6,530 nt of DNA from Hyphomicrobiaceae bacterium UBA2767 (lineage in GTDB: Bacteria > Pseudomonadota > Alphaproteobacteria > Rhizobiales > Methyloligellaceae): contig DEIT01000093.1 of the NCBI GenBank assembly GCA_002352635.1, positions 1 to 6,530 of the forward strand. Direction: 5' to 3'. This document shows, in pieces, positions 1-5,715 of the stretch. The notes under the pieces were generated by a model. The model had not been told where the DNA came from. It made no database searches and saw only the letters and a program-made list of their open reading frames with translations. The stretch's first letter is position 1, and every line of letters starts with the position of its first letter. Made by a program: the position numbers and the translations under genes.

Positions 1-131
1 ACCGAGAGCTGCGGCTGGGAGAGGCGCAACATCAGGAAAACGAAGAACCCGATTAATGCGGCCGCGACCGCGCCCATGGCGGCAAGCCGGGCAGGGCCGA
101 GAGCTTTTACAAAATCGGTGACGCTATTCAC
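1..131 (-). CDS. fliF: Flagellar MS-ring protein FliF, N-terminal fragment
   Basis: FliF builds the MS-ring in the inner membrane, the base on which the flagellar rod, export gate and C-ring assemble. Only the first 43 codons are present; the rest lies beyond the left edge. The visible protein starts VNSVTDFVKALGPARLAAMG and continues into a hydrophobic helix (about residues 18-36, rich in A, V, F and L) followed by a basic residue and SQPQLS. This is the usual layout before the first FliF periplasmic domain and resembles alphaproteobacterial FliF starts. GTG is chosen because no other start codon lies between it and an in-frame stop about 60 bases upstream, and an AAGGGA (142-147) lies 10 bases before it. 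It is the last gene of the leftward flagellar block, after sciP. The identification rests on a short N-terminus plus flagellar context, so it is good but not certain. Confidence 0.8.
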   Translation of the reverse strand, partial: MNSVTDFVKALGPARLAAMGAVAAALIGFFVFLMLRLSQPQLS

Positions 132-191
132 CCCTGCGCAATCCCTTGGCTTGTGGCGAACTGCGAGATGCGCCCCAGGACGGTGCGCAAA

Positions 192-207
192 TTAACCCGC
201 CGTTCAC
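192..207 (+). promoter_or_regulatory. Candidate CtrA box upstream of fliF
   Basis: The sequence reads TTAA, seven bases, TTCAC. This matches the CtrA consensus TTAA-N7-TTAAC at 8 of 9 fixed positions. It lies about 60-76 bases upstream of the fliF GTG. In Caulobacter, fliF belongs to the CtrA-controlled early flagellar class, so the place fits. The orientation is opposite to fliF, and an 8/9 match can arise by chance in an AT-richer intergenic region. Confidence 0.4.
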
Positions 208-246
208 CATGTTTCGTGCGAGTAGGCAAAAATTACCCACCTAGTC

Positions 247-262
247 CTAAACAGATGCTTAA
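247..262 (-). promoter_or_regulatory. Weak second CtrA-like box upstream of fliF
   Basis: Read on the minus strand (the fliF direction) the sequence is TTAA, GCATCTG, TTTAG, a 7 of 9 match to TTAA-N7-TTAAC. It sits about 115-130 bases upstream of the fliF start. Alone it would be weak; it is listed because it lies near the better 192-207 box and is in the fliF orientation. Confidence 0.2.
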
Positions 263-437
263 CCGCGGAGAACTTTAGGCGTGGATCGAATGATGCCGTG
301 TGCGGCGTGATGCGGCCATGTGGCCGGTTTGCGGGATTAATTGCGCGGACGTGCGGCCAAAAATTGCGCGAGCGCCATAGAGATATGACGGCATAAGCCT
401 AAGGTTTGCGCGGCCCATGCGATCAATAAAGTTGCAA

Positions 438-722
438 TCAGGTGGTTTGCTGGCGGTAATCCTGAATGCGCGTGGCGCGCAACCCGGCGAGACCATGCTT
501 GTCGATGGACCGTTGCCAGCTCAAAAACTCATCTACCGTAAGCGTATAGCGTTCGCATGCCTCATCTAGGCTCAGCAAACCACCACGCACAGCGGCGACG
601 ACCTCGGCCTTGCGGCGGATAACCCAGCGTTTGGTGGTTGTGGGTGGAAGATCGGCAATCGTCAACGGACTGCCGTCTGGCCCAATAACATAGCGTACGC
701 GCGGCCTGTAATGTTCTGTCAT
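438..722 (-). CDS. sciP: SciP, small CtrA inhibitory protein (DUF1153)
   Basis: SciP is a small cytoplasmic DNA-binding-like protein that, in Caulobacter, binds CtrA and blocks CtrA-driven transcription after cell division begins. CtrA targets include early flagellar, chemotaxis and cell-cycle genes. The 94-residue product has the almost invariant family start MTEHYRPRVRYVIGPDGSPL, then LPP (25-27), the basic stretch KRWVIRRKAEVVAAV (31-45) and a helix-turn-helix-like segment SLDEACERYTLTVDEFLSWQ (51-70), ending HGLAGLRATR (76-85). Length and order match the family across its full extent. The gene lies between flgD and fliF on the same strand, and SciP genes are typically found among flagellar genes in this class. 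A CtrA-like box lies 73-88 bases upstream, fitting the known activation of sciP by CtrA. The ribosome-binding site is weak (AAGAG). I am confident of the family; the cell-cycle role here is inferred. Confidence 0.95.
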   Translation of the reverse strand: MTEHYRPRVRYVIGPDGSPLTIADLPPTTTKRWVIRRKAEVVAAVRGGLLSLDEACERYTLTVDEFLSWQRSIDKHGLAGLRATRIQDYRQQTT

Positions 723-731
723 GTTACTCTT

Positions 732-749
732 ACAAGTGACCCTACTTGT
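732..749. repeat. Perfect 6-bp inverted repeat in the sciP leader
   Basis: Arms ACAAGT (732-737) and ACTTGT (744-749) flank a 6-base spacer, ending about 10 bases before the sciP ATG. A TATACT hexamer on the minus strand (755-760), which could be a -10 element, would place transcription start at about the upstream edge of this dyad. It may be an operator or a weak leader hairpin near the ribosome-binding site. No regulator can be assigned. Confidence 0.35.
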
Positions 750-794
750 CAGGGAGTATATGTCGTCTCCTTTAAAAATTGCCTAAGGTCGAGG

Positions 795-810
795 GTTAAT
801 GCGGCGTTAT
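795..810 (-). promoter_or_regulatory. Candidate CtrA box upstream of sciP
   Basis: On the minus strand, the sciP direction, the sequence reads ATAA, CGCCGCA, TTAAC followed by C. This matches TTAA-N7-TTAAC at 8 of 9 positions. It lies 73-88 bases before the sciP start codon. CtrA activation of sciP is established in Caulobacter, which makes this placement sensible. The distance to the TATACT at 755-760 is about 34 bases, longer than usual for a CtrA box acting at the -35 position, so a different -10 may be used. Confidence 0.4.
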
Positions 811-845
811 GCAATTGGGCGCGTATCTGGGCCGGTGTCGCAGAG

Positions 846-879
846 AAAATGCACTACCCACCAGTAGATTGCAGGGTAG
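846..879 (-). terminator. Possible terminator downstream of flgD
   Basis: On the minus strand, CTACCC (879-874) and GGGTAG (859-854) can pair as a 6-bp stem with a 14-base loop, and TGCATTTT follows (853-846). It begins 25 bases after the flgD stop codon. The stem is short and the T-run modest, so termination may be partial. It would separate the fliK-flgD operon from sciP. Confidence 0.35.
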
Positions 880-904
880 GCGCAGGCCTCACAATAATTC
901 TGAT

Positions 905-1576
905 CTACGAAGATACACCCGGTCGCCGGACTGAATCGATCTCGTCCAGCTTGACTTCCTTGCCACCGACAATGAGAACCGGCTCGTTGCCGTCGAAATC
1001 GACGCCATCGACCATCCCCGAGACTTCGGTAGCCACATTGATGGCAGTTCCGTTGTTGTCGACAGCGGATATGGACAGGGTATAGCTGCCATCTGGTGCC
1101 TGGACGCCATTGTTTGTCTGGCCGTTCCACACAAAACTGCTTTGGCCGGATGCTGCACCGCCGCCCACGGTGTAGATGGGCACACCGCTGGAATTGAGAA
1201 CGCTGAAGTTCACGTTGTTGGCATTGCCCTGGATATCATAGTTCCACGTGGCGCTGCCGCCGCTAAGCTGAGCTGTCTTGCCACTGATCGTGACCTCGCT
1301 GCCGAGAAAACCGACGACGTTGGTCACTGCATTGGCTGCCGAAAGCTGGATTAGTTTCTCCAGATTGTCGTTCTGTTTGACTGTCTGCTCCACCTCGGTG
1401 AATGCAACCAGTTGTTCCGTGAACTGGTTCATATCAAGCGGCTCAAGTGGGTTCTGGTTCTTGAGCTGAGTCGTGAGAAGCGAAAGAAACGTGTCGAAGT
1501 TGTCAGCAATTGATACGCGATCAGTCGCAGACTGTCCGAGGCCCGATAGAGCTGAGAATGGATTGATTTCAACCAT
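905..1576 (-). CDS. flgD: Flagellar hook cap / hook assembly protein FlgD
   Basis: FlgD caps the growing hook outside the cell and is needed to polymerise FlgE on the rod. The 223-residue product begins with the conserved FlgD N-terminal region. NFDTFLSLLTTQLKNQNPLEP (26-46) followed by MNQFTEQLVAFTEVEQ (49-64) is the hallmark of the family. The middle and C-terminal parts carry the Ig/Tudor-like region, with SSFVWNGQTNNG (146-157) and PDGSYTLSISAVDNNG (161-176). No signal peptide is seen, as expected for a substrate of the flagellar export apparatus. The length is typical. The start ATG lies 15 bases after the fliK stop; the sequence TGAGGA, which includes that stop, gives a ribosome-binding site about 12 bases upstream, suggesting translational coupling. 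It ends in TAG with a possible terminator downstream. FlgE, a frequent neighbour of flgD, is not in the window. Confidence 0.95.
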   Translation of the reverse strand: MVEINPFSALSGLGQSATDRVSIADNFDTFLSLLTTQLKNQNPLEPLDMNQFTEQLVAFTEVEQTVKQNDNLEKLIQLSAANAVTNVVGFLGSEVTISGKTAQLSGGSATWNYDIQGNANNVNFSVLNSSGVPIYTVGGGAASGQSSFVWNGQTNNGVQAPDGSYTLSISAVDNNGTAINVATEVSGMVDGVDFDGNEPVLIVGGKEVKLDEIDSVRRPGVSS

Positions 1577-1591
1577 GTGGTTTCAACGTCC

Positions 1592-3034
1592 TCATATTCT
1601 GATGTCTAGCCCGGTCGAGGCGATATATCGCGAAGGCGGTGGCATGGCTTCGTCGGGATTGGCCTCCGGTTCACCGTCCTCGCCGTCTGCAAATGCCGCT
1701 AATTCGTCGTCATCACTGAATTTCTCGCCGCCCTGGGTCAGGTTTTGATCTTTGAGAGAGAATTTCATCCCGTCTTCGGATGTATTGAGGCCGGCGTCCT
1801 GAAGAGCGCGCTCAAGTTGCTTTGCATCTCGCTGTAAAAGGTCCAGGGTCTCGGCGCGTTCCACGACGAGATGTGTCATCACCTGACCCTTGCGGGAAAC
1901 GTCAAGGCGCACCTCTATGCGACCGAGTTCCGGGGGGTCCAGCCGGATATCAAACCTCTTGGCGCCGTTATTCGCCTGGTGGGAGATGTGAACCGCCAAC
2001 GCACTTACGGGAACGTGAGGCGTCGGGGGAGATGCCGGGCCAGGGGAAGCCGCGGGCGCCTGCACGCTCACCGTAAGTGTTGGGGGACTGGAAATGCTGC
2101 CGGCCTCGCCGCCAACACGTTCTTGAACCCGTACCAACGTTTGACCAGCGTCTGTTTTGATAAGGCGCTGGATGGTATGGGTCTCGCTTGGGATCAAATT
2201 CGAACGATTGTATTCAGACTTGGGCGCACTGGTGCCGTTGGCAGCCCGCGTCAAGGCATCATCGACCGCATTACCCGCGTCGTCGCCCTGATATGCAATG
2301 TCCGGCGTTTGTAAACTGCCATTGCCTGATGACTGGTTCGTGCGGGTCAAAGGCGTCTGTAAACCAATTGCCCGGACTGTTTCAGAAGAACGCTCAACGC
2401 TGTTTTCTAGGCCTGTTGGCCGTGATTGCCCTTCCTGGAATCCCTCGTTGCGGGCCGCGTGTTGCTGGAGAAGCGTTTCGGTTTGCCCGTTTCGTCCAGC
2501 CGCCGAAGAAGCAGCCGAGTTGGTGTTCTGAGAGGTTTGTTGACCAAGTGCTGATGCAGCTGCGGGCGTTGCGGCACCTGGTATCGCGGGCTCAACCGTC
2601 GTCGGCTTTACGGTTTGTGAGGTCTCATCGCCATTCAAACCGGGGCTTCCAGCTGGTGTCTGAAGCGCTGACGGTGACGTTGCTACTGCAAGCTGACTTT
2701 GTATCCCTGCAGGCAACTGTGTTTCGATAATTGCCGCTTCGACATCCGTATCCTCCGGCAGAATTCCCAGCCCGCGCGTCAACGCATCATTCAACTCCGG
2801 ATCGCCGCCCGCAATGCGGAGGGCATCAGGAATGACGAACCTGTCTTGCGTTCCCGGCACGAGTTCAAGGGGATTGGTGGAAGAAATAATGTCTCCATCG
2901 CCGCTTGCGCCCGTCGATTCGAGCAACGCGGCGAAAACGCCATTCACACCGGTTCCGTTCGCAGGAGTGGCTTTTTGACCCTCCTGGGGTGCGGCGCCTG
3001 TTAAGCTGGCGAGATATGAGGCAAGTGAAGTCAT
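1592..3034 (-). CDS. fliK: Flagellar hook-length control protein FliK
   Basis: FliK is secreted during hook assembly, measures hook length and switches export specificity from hook to filament proteins. The 480-residue product has the expected two-part layout. Residues 1-340 are a low-complexity ruler region rich in S, T, Q, A, G and P. A compact C-terminal domain (about 343-430) holds AVHISHQANNGAKRFDIRLD and LDPPELGRIEVRLDV (365-379), the signature of the Flg_hook domain that acts on FlhB. The tail (440-480) is acidic and ends LDIRI. The N-terminus is divergent, as is normal for the family. The ATG at 3034 has only a modest ribosome-binding site (AGGCG). A sigma-54-like promoter lies 39-55 bases upstream and flgD follows at 15 bases, so fliK-flgD is probably a sigma-54-dependent hook operon. 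Several open frames on the opposite strand here are shadows of the repetitive coding sequence. Confidence 0.92.
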   Translation of the reverse strand: MTSLASYLASLTGAAPQEGQKATPANGTGVNGVFAALLESTGASGDGDIISSTNPLELVPGTQDRFVIPDALRIAGGDPELNDALTRGLGILPEDTDVEAAIIETQLPAGIQSQLAVATSPSALQTPAGSPGLNGDETSQTVKPTTVEPAIPGAATPAAASALGQQTSQNTNSAASSAAGRNGQTETLLQQHAARNEGFQEGQSRPTGLENSVERSSETVRAIGLQTPLTRTNQSSGNGSLQTPDIAYQGDDAGNAVDDALTRAANGTSAPKSEYNRSNLIPSETHTIQRLIKTDAGQTLVRVQERVGGEAGSISSPPTLTVSVQAPAASPGPASPPTPHVPVSALAVHISHQANNGAKRFDIRLDPPELGRIEVRLDVSRKGQVMTHLVVERAETLDLLQRDAKQLERALQDAGLNTSEDGMKFSLKDQNLTQGGEKFSDDDELAAFADGEDGEPEANPDEAMPPPSRYIASTGLDIRI

Positions 3035-3072
3035 AAATTACGCCTGTTACTCGAAACTTCGCGATTAACAGC

Positions 3073-3089
3073 AGCAAGCTACGGGCCAA
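3073..3089 (-). promoter_or_regulatory. Sigma-54 (-24/-12) promoter for fliK-flgD
   Basis: The minus strand reads TTGGCCCGTAGCTTGCT. This fits the sigma-54 consensus YTGGCACGRNNNTTGCW except at two positions: TGGC and TTGC are both exact, with the required 7-base spacing between them and 10 bases between the GG and GC. Transcription would begin near 3062, giving a leader of about 28 bases before the fliK ATG. Hook genes in Caulobacter are sigma-54 dependent and activated by FlbD, so both the sequence and the place support the call. Confidence 0.75.
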
Positions 3090-3176
3090 GCTGTTTTTAA
3101 GAATTAAAAGCAATTAATAACAATGACTTAGAGCCTATTTCAGTTGACTCCGTCAGACTAAAAGAGACTGGGAAGT

Positions 3177-3211
3177 CGGCAGAAATTGCCGTCTTAAGGC
3201 CAAATTTGCCG
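3177..3211. promoter_or_regulatory. Tandem dyads, candidate FlbD-type enhancer
   Basis: The first dyad has perfect arms CGGCA and TGCCG around GAAAT (3177-3191). The second, GGCCAAATTTGCCG (3198-3211), is a close copy: 11 of 14 bases agree with 3178-3191, and it has an internal CAAATTTG palindrome. The copies are 20 bases apart, about two helical turns. They lie about 115-150 bases upstream of the predicted fliK transcription start, a normal place for a sigma-54 activator. Caulobacter flagellar enhancers (ftr sites bound by FlbD) are also GC-ended dyads, but I cannot confirm the exact consensus from memory. Confidence 0.45.
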
Positions 3212-3219
3212 CATGATAG

Positions 3220-3236
3220 TTGGCCCCAGCATTGCC
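3220..3236 (+). promoter_or_regulatory. Second sigma-54-like element, facing mnmA
   Basis: The plus strand reads TTGGCCCCAGCATTGCC. TGGC and TTGC are exact with 7-base spacing, and the outer positions partly agree with the sigma-54 consensus. Predicted transcription would start near 3247 and run toward mnmA. It begins only 9 bases from the tandem dyads, too close for a standard enhancer, so it may be a decoy, a site using DNA-bound activator elsewhere, or chance. Confidence 0.35.
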
Positions 3237-3244
3237 TCACTGGG

Positions 3245-3273
3245 TTGATAAGGGCTTCGCGGAGCAATAAATT
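3245..3273 (+). promoter_or_regulatory. Sigma-70-like promoter for mnmA
   Basis: TTGATA (3245-3250) and TAAATT (3268-3273) are separated by 17 bases and match the -35 and -10 consensus at 5 of 6 and 4 of 6 positions. Transcription would begin near 3280, leaving a leader of about 134 bases before the preferred mnmA start. This is the more ordinary choice for a housekeeping tRNA-modification gene. Confidence 0.45.
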
Positions 3274-3286
3274 ACCGTGTGTGCAA

Positions 3287-3304
3287 TCGTCACGCGTGTG
3301 ACGA
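3287..3304. repeat. Operator-like palindrome in the mnmA leader
   Basis: Perfect 7-bp arms TCGTCAC (3287-3293) and GTGACGA (3298-3304) flank a GCGT spacer. It lies about 7-24 bases downstream of the transcription start predicted from the sigma-70-like promoter. That is a typical position for a repressor site, though an mRNA hairpin is also possible. No regulator is encoded in the window. Confidence 0.4.
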
Positions 3305-3413
3305 AGAAATGTTTGTAATGGGCTCGCGGCGGGACGGAGTGATGGTATACCCGTCGAATTGCAGGCCTGAACCATATAACCGCGCTCCGAAAAACGGCGG
3401 GCTCGTAACTTCC

Positions 3414-4604
3414 ATGTCGAATCTGAATTCCCTGTCCCTTCCGGGGCGTCCGCAAGACACCCGTGTCGTCGTCGCAATGTCCGGCGGCGTTGACTCGTCG
3501 GTTGTGGCGGCCTTGCTCAAGGAACAGGGCTATGAGGTTATCGGTATTACATTGCAGCTCTATGACCATGGCGAGGCAGTTCAGGCCAAGGGCACCTGTT
3601 GTGCGGGCCAGGACATTCATGATGCGCGCCGGGTGGCAGAAACGCTGAATATTCCCCATTACGTCCTCGACTATGAGGAGCGTTTCGCGAATGCGGTCAT
3701 GGACGAGTTTGCCGAGAGCTACATGTCTGGCGAGACACCCGTTCCGTGCGTGTCCTGCAACCAGAAGATAAAATTCAAGGATCTGCTGAGAACTGCCAAG
3801 GAATTGGGTGCCGCTGCGCTCGCCACCGGTCACTATATTGCTTCCAAGTGTGGTCCCCGCGGGTGGGAGCTTTATCGCGCCGCCGACGCGGAGCGTGATC
3901 AGAGCTACTTCCTGTTTGCAACGACGCAAGCTCAACTTGAGATGTTGAGATTTCCACTGGGAACCCTGAAGAAGGCGGAAACCAGAGAGCTGGCGCGCCG
4001 CTATGGTCTCAGCGTTGCCAACAAATCCGACAGCCAGGACATTTGTTTTGTGCCGACTGGGCGTTACGCCCAGGTGATCGAACGGCTCCGACCGGATGCT
4101 GCAAACCCCGGTGAAATCGTGACGCTTGACGGTGAAGTTCTTGGGCGTCATGACGGCATCATCAATTATACGATTGGGCAGCGCCGTGGCCTTGGAATTG
4201 CGGCGCCGGAACCGCTCTACGTTGTGCGGCTCGATGCCGAGCGTGGCGAGGTTGTTGTCGGTCCGCGTGACGCCTTGCGCGCAACCCGCATCTGGCTCCG
4301 GGAACTTAACTGGATGGGCGATGAACCATTTGAACGTATTCCGGCAGAAGGGCTTGAGCTTGAAGCAAGAATCCGTTCTACCGGCACGCCTCAGGGCGCA
4401 ACGTTACTGAATCAGGATGGTATAGCATTTGTGCGATTGCATGATGGCGAAGACGGGATTTCCCCAGGCCAAGCCTGTGTTTTTTATGATGGATCCCGTG
4501 TCCTTGGCGGTGGCTGGATTGCTCGTGCCGAACCCGATAATGGGATTGCCATGGAAACGCCGGATCAGACAGATAAGCTTGCGGAGATCGTGCCAGCCGG
4601 TTAA
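3414..4604 (+). CDS. mnmA: tRNA-specific 2-thiouridylase MnmA
   Basis: MnmA activates U34 of tRNA-Lys, -Glu and -Gln with ATP and inserts sulfur from a persulfide relay to make 2-thiouridine in the cytoplasm. The 396-residue product has the N-type ATP-pyrophosphatase loop SGGVDSS (23-29) and GITLQLYDH (44-52). The catalytic-cysteine segment is PCVSCNQKIKF (111-121), where C115 aligns with the nucleophile of the E. coli enzyme. ATGHY (137-141), DQSYFL (162-167), the second catalytic cysteine in SDSQDICFVPTG (205-216, C211), GQRRGLG (255-261) and the beta-barrel end HDGEDGISPGQACVFY (343-358) follow. All key residues are present. The ATG at 3414 gives MSNLNSLSLPGRPQDTRVVV, close to homologues that begin 'MNSL', but it lacks a clear ribosome-binding site. 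The frame stays open to a GTG at 3279, with ATGs at 3309 and 3318. Divergent from fliK; pmtA follows after 150 bases. Confidence 0.95.
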   Translation: MSNLNSLSLPGRPQDTRVVVAMSGGVDSSVVAALLKEQGYEVIGITLQLYDHGEAVQAKGTCCAGQDIHDARRVAETLNIPHYVLDYEERFANAVMDEFAESYMSGETPVPCVSCNQKIKFKDLLRTAKELGAAALATGHYIASKCGPRGWELYRAADAERDQSYFLFATTQAQLEMLRFPLGTLKKAETRELARRYGLSVANKSDSQDICFVPTGRYAQVIERLRPDAANPGEIVTLDGEVLGRHDGIINYTIGQRRGLGIAAPEPLYVVRLDAERGEVVVGPRDALRATRIWLRELNWMGDEPFERIPAEGLELEARIRSTGTPQGATLLNQDGIAFVRLHDGEDGISPGQACVFYDGSRVLGGGWIARAEPDNGIAMETPDQTDKLAEIVPAG

Positions 4605-4754
4605 AGCGAGTGCCGTGGACGAAGAGGGTAGAGACGATCAGGTCCGAATGAGAGCAAGGCATACGGACAGGCAGGAGAAGAGGGCCAGTCCTGCAAACTC
4701 GGTTAGGGGGCATCCCAATACCGGAAATCTGTATGCTGCGGAGTGAAGGGAATT
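4605..4754 (+). other. mnmA-pmtA intergenic spacer
   Basis: No gene is seen here. GCAGGA (4671-4676) and TCCTGC (4689-4694) form a 6-bp inverted repeat with a 12-base loop, but no T-run follows. No good -35/-10 pair is visible. pmtA may be cotranscribed with mnmA or use a promoter I cannot recognise. Confidence 0.4.
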
Positions 4755-5480
4755 ATGCAGGAAATCGTTTCAAAGGCGGGCGGTTCGGTCATTGATCTGT
4801 TTGATGTGCAGCGTGCCTACCGGCGCTGGGCGCCAATCTATGATTTGACGTTTGGTAGATTGGTGGAAGCAGGACGCCGTCACGCGGTGGAAATCATCAA
4901 CCGGCGCAAGGGCAGTGTGCTTGAGGTCGGCGTTGGCACGGGCCTGTCGCTACCGCGCTACGGTCGGCACTTGCAGATTACCGGCATAGACGTTTCTCCC
5001 GACATGCTGAAAAAGGCGCGTGGCCGGGTGGCCCAAAATGGCCTTGATAACGTTTCCGGGCTCCATGAAATGGATGCGGGCAATCTGGATTTTCCCGATG
5101 AAGAGTTTGATACGGTCGTCGCTATGTATGTGATCACCGTCGTGCCTGACCCGGAACAGGTCATGCGTGAGCTGGAGCGGGTATGCGCACCAGGTGGAGA
5201 GGTGGTCCTGGTCAACCACTTCAGCCAGGAAGAAGGCATTCGCGGGTTCATCGAACGCCTGTTCGCGCCGCTTGCGAGCACCCTTGGTTGGCGGCCGGTG
5301 TTTCCAATGGATCGGGTTCTCGGCAGCCGCGGATTGCGACTGACGGACAAATCGTCGTTACGCCCGCTCGGACTATTCACGATGCTGCGTTTCGTGAAGC
5401 AGCCGGACCTTGCTGCTGACCAGAAATTGCAGACGGAGACGGTAGCGAGTCAGGCGCGCTTCAAACCAGTGCGCGCTTGA
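4755..5480 (+). CDS. pmtA: Phosphatidylethanolamine N-methyltransferase, PmtA-like (Rhodobacter type)
   Basis: Class I SAM-dependent methyltransferase of 241 residues. The N-terminus AYRRWAPIYDLTFGRLVEAGRR (21-42) is typical of the UbiE-like PmtA of Rhodobacter. It is followed by the SAM-binding motif VLEVGVGTGLSLPRY (55-69), an acidic residue in ITGIDVSPDML (75-85), MDAGNLDFPDEEFDTVVAMYVITVVPDPE (106-134) and PGGEVVLVNHF (146-156), ending in LRPLGLFTMLRF (202-213) plus a polar tail. Enzymes of this type methylate phosphatidylethanolamine stepwise to phosphatidylcholine at the inner membrane. ATG 4755 is preferred, with GAAGGG four bases upstream; a GTG at 4743 would add four residues. It lies between mnmA and a tRNA gene with no functional link apparent. 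Another lipid or small-molecule methyltransferase is the main alternative, but the conserved ends favour PmtA. Confidence 0.82.
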   Translation: MQEIVSKAGGSVIDLFDVQRAYRRWAPIYDLTFGRLVEAGRRHAVEIINRRKGSVLEVGVGTGLSLPRYGRHLQITGIDVSPDMLKKARGRVAQNGLDNVSGLHEMDAGNLDFPDEEFDTVVAMYVITVVPDPEQVMRELERVCAPGGEVVLVNHFSQEEGIRGFIERLFAPLASTLGWRPVFPMDRVLGSRGLRLTDKSSLRPLGLFTMLRFVKQPDLAADQKLQTETVASQARFKPVRA

Positions 5481-5505
5481 CCGGACGGGCAGCTTCCAAG
5501 CTTTC

Positions 5506-5535
5506 TTGACACAGGCGAAGGCCGTTCCTTATATC
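5506..5535 (+). promoter_or_regulatory. Promoter of the tRNA-Met gene
   Basis: A perfect -35 TTGACA (5506-5511) is followed after 18 bases by TATATC (5530-5535), with transcription start expected near 5541. It lies 26 bases after the pmtA stop codon and 40 bases before the tRNA. A GC-rich hairpin, GCGCG / CGCGC with loop TGA (5545-5557), follows in the leader and would be removed during tRNA processing. Confidence 0.7.
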
Positions 5536-5575
5536 GCGTGTGCGGCGCGTGACGCGCGGCCATCGCATCTGGTTT

Positions 5576-5652
5576 GGCGGAGTAGCTCAGCTGGTTAGAG
5601 CAGCGGAATCATAATCCGCGTGTCGGGAGTTCAAGTCTCTCCTCCGCTACCA
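5576..5652 (+). tRNA. tRNA-Met (anticodon CAU), elongator type
   Basis: A complete 77-base cloverleaf. The acceptor stem GGCGGAG pairs with CTCCGCT, with a G-U at the end. The D-arm contains AGCTCAGCTGGTTAGAGC. The anticodon stem GCGGA/TCCGC frames loop ATCATAA, with CAT at 34-36. The T-arm is GGGAG TTCAAGT CTCTC. A73 and CCA are encoded. The sequence is typical of the alphaproteobacterial elongator tRNA-Met and lacks the C1-A72 mismatch of an initiator. A CAU anticodon can also belong to a lysidine-modified tRNA-Ile, but the body favours Met. It has its own promoter and follows pmtA. No strong terminator follows, only an AT-rich tract. Confidence 0.95.
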
Positions 5653-5715
5653 ATTTTCATAATAAAATCAATATGTTACTTCTAATCGAAAGTCGCTCCA
5701 GTTTCTATTTTTGTG

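Larger units (their letters stand above)
132..437. other. fliF upstream / sciP downstream intergenic region
   Basis: This stretch of about 300 bases has no convincing gene. An open frame on the minus strand starting at 496 mostly overlaps sciP in another frame and has no family features. The region holds two CtrA-box-like sequences (annotated separately) and a short palindrome with arms CGGCCA and TGGCCG around a TG centre (313-326). The palindrome lacks a T-run on either side, so I do not call it a terminator. The length and the half-sites suggest that fliF has its own promoter rather than depending only on readthrough from sciP. Confidence 0.6.

Noticed and set aside
313..326. CGGCCA-TG-TGGCCG palindrome as terminator of sciP
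   Set aside because: No T-run follows on the minus strand and the 2-base centre makes a poor RNA hairpin; it also lies more than 110 bases after the sciP stop.
1058..1063. GTCGAC hexamer, recalled as a proposed SciP-associated motif
   Set aside because: It lies inside flgD coding sequence, is a common hexamer in GC-rich DNA, and I am not sure of the motif's status.
1871..2730. Plus-strand open frames of 147 and 180 codons inside fliK
   Set aside because: They lie opposite the low-complexity part of fliK and have no start signals or family motifs; fliK has a clear conserved C-terminal domain in the true frame.
3237..4151. 304-codon open frame on the minus strand opposite mnmA
   Set aside because: It is a shadow of the well-supported mnmA coding sequence. 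The translation has no family features and is rich in R, H and C, as antisense frames of GC-rich genes usually are.
5491..5502. AGCTT-CC-AAGCT as a pmtA terminator
   Set aside because: The loop would be only two bases, the stem is short, and the following TTCTT overlaps the tRNA promoter region.
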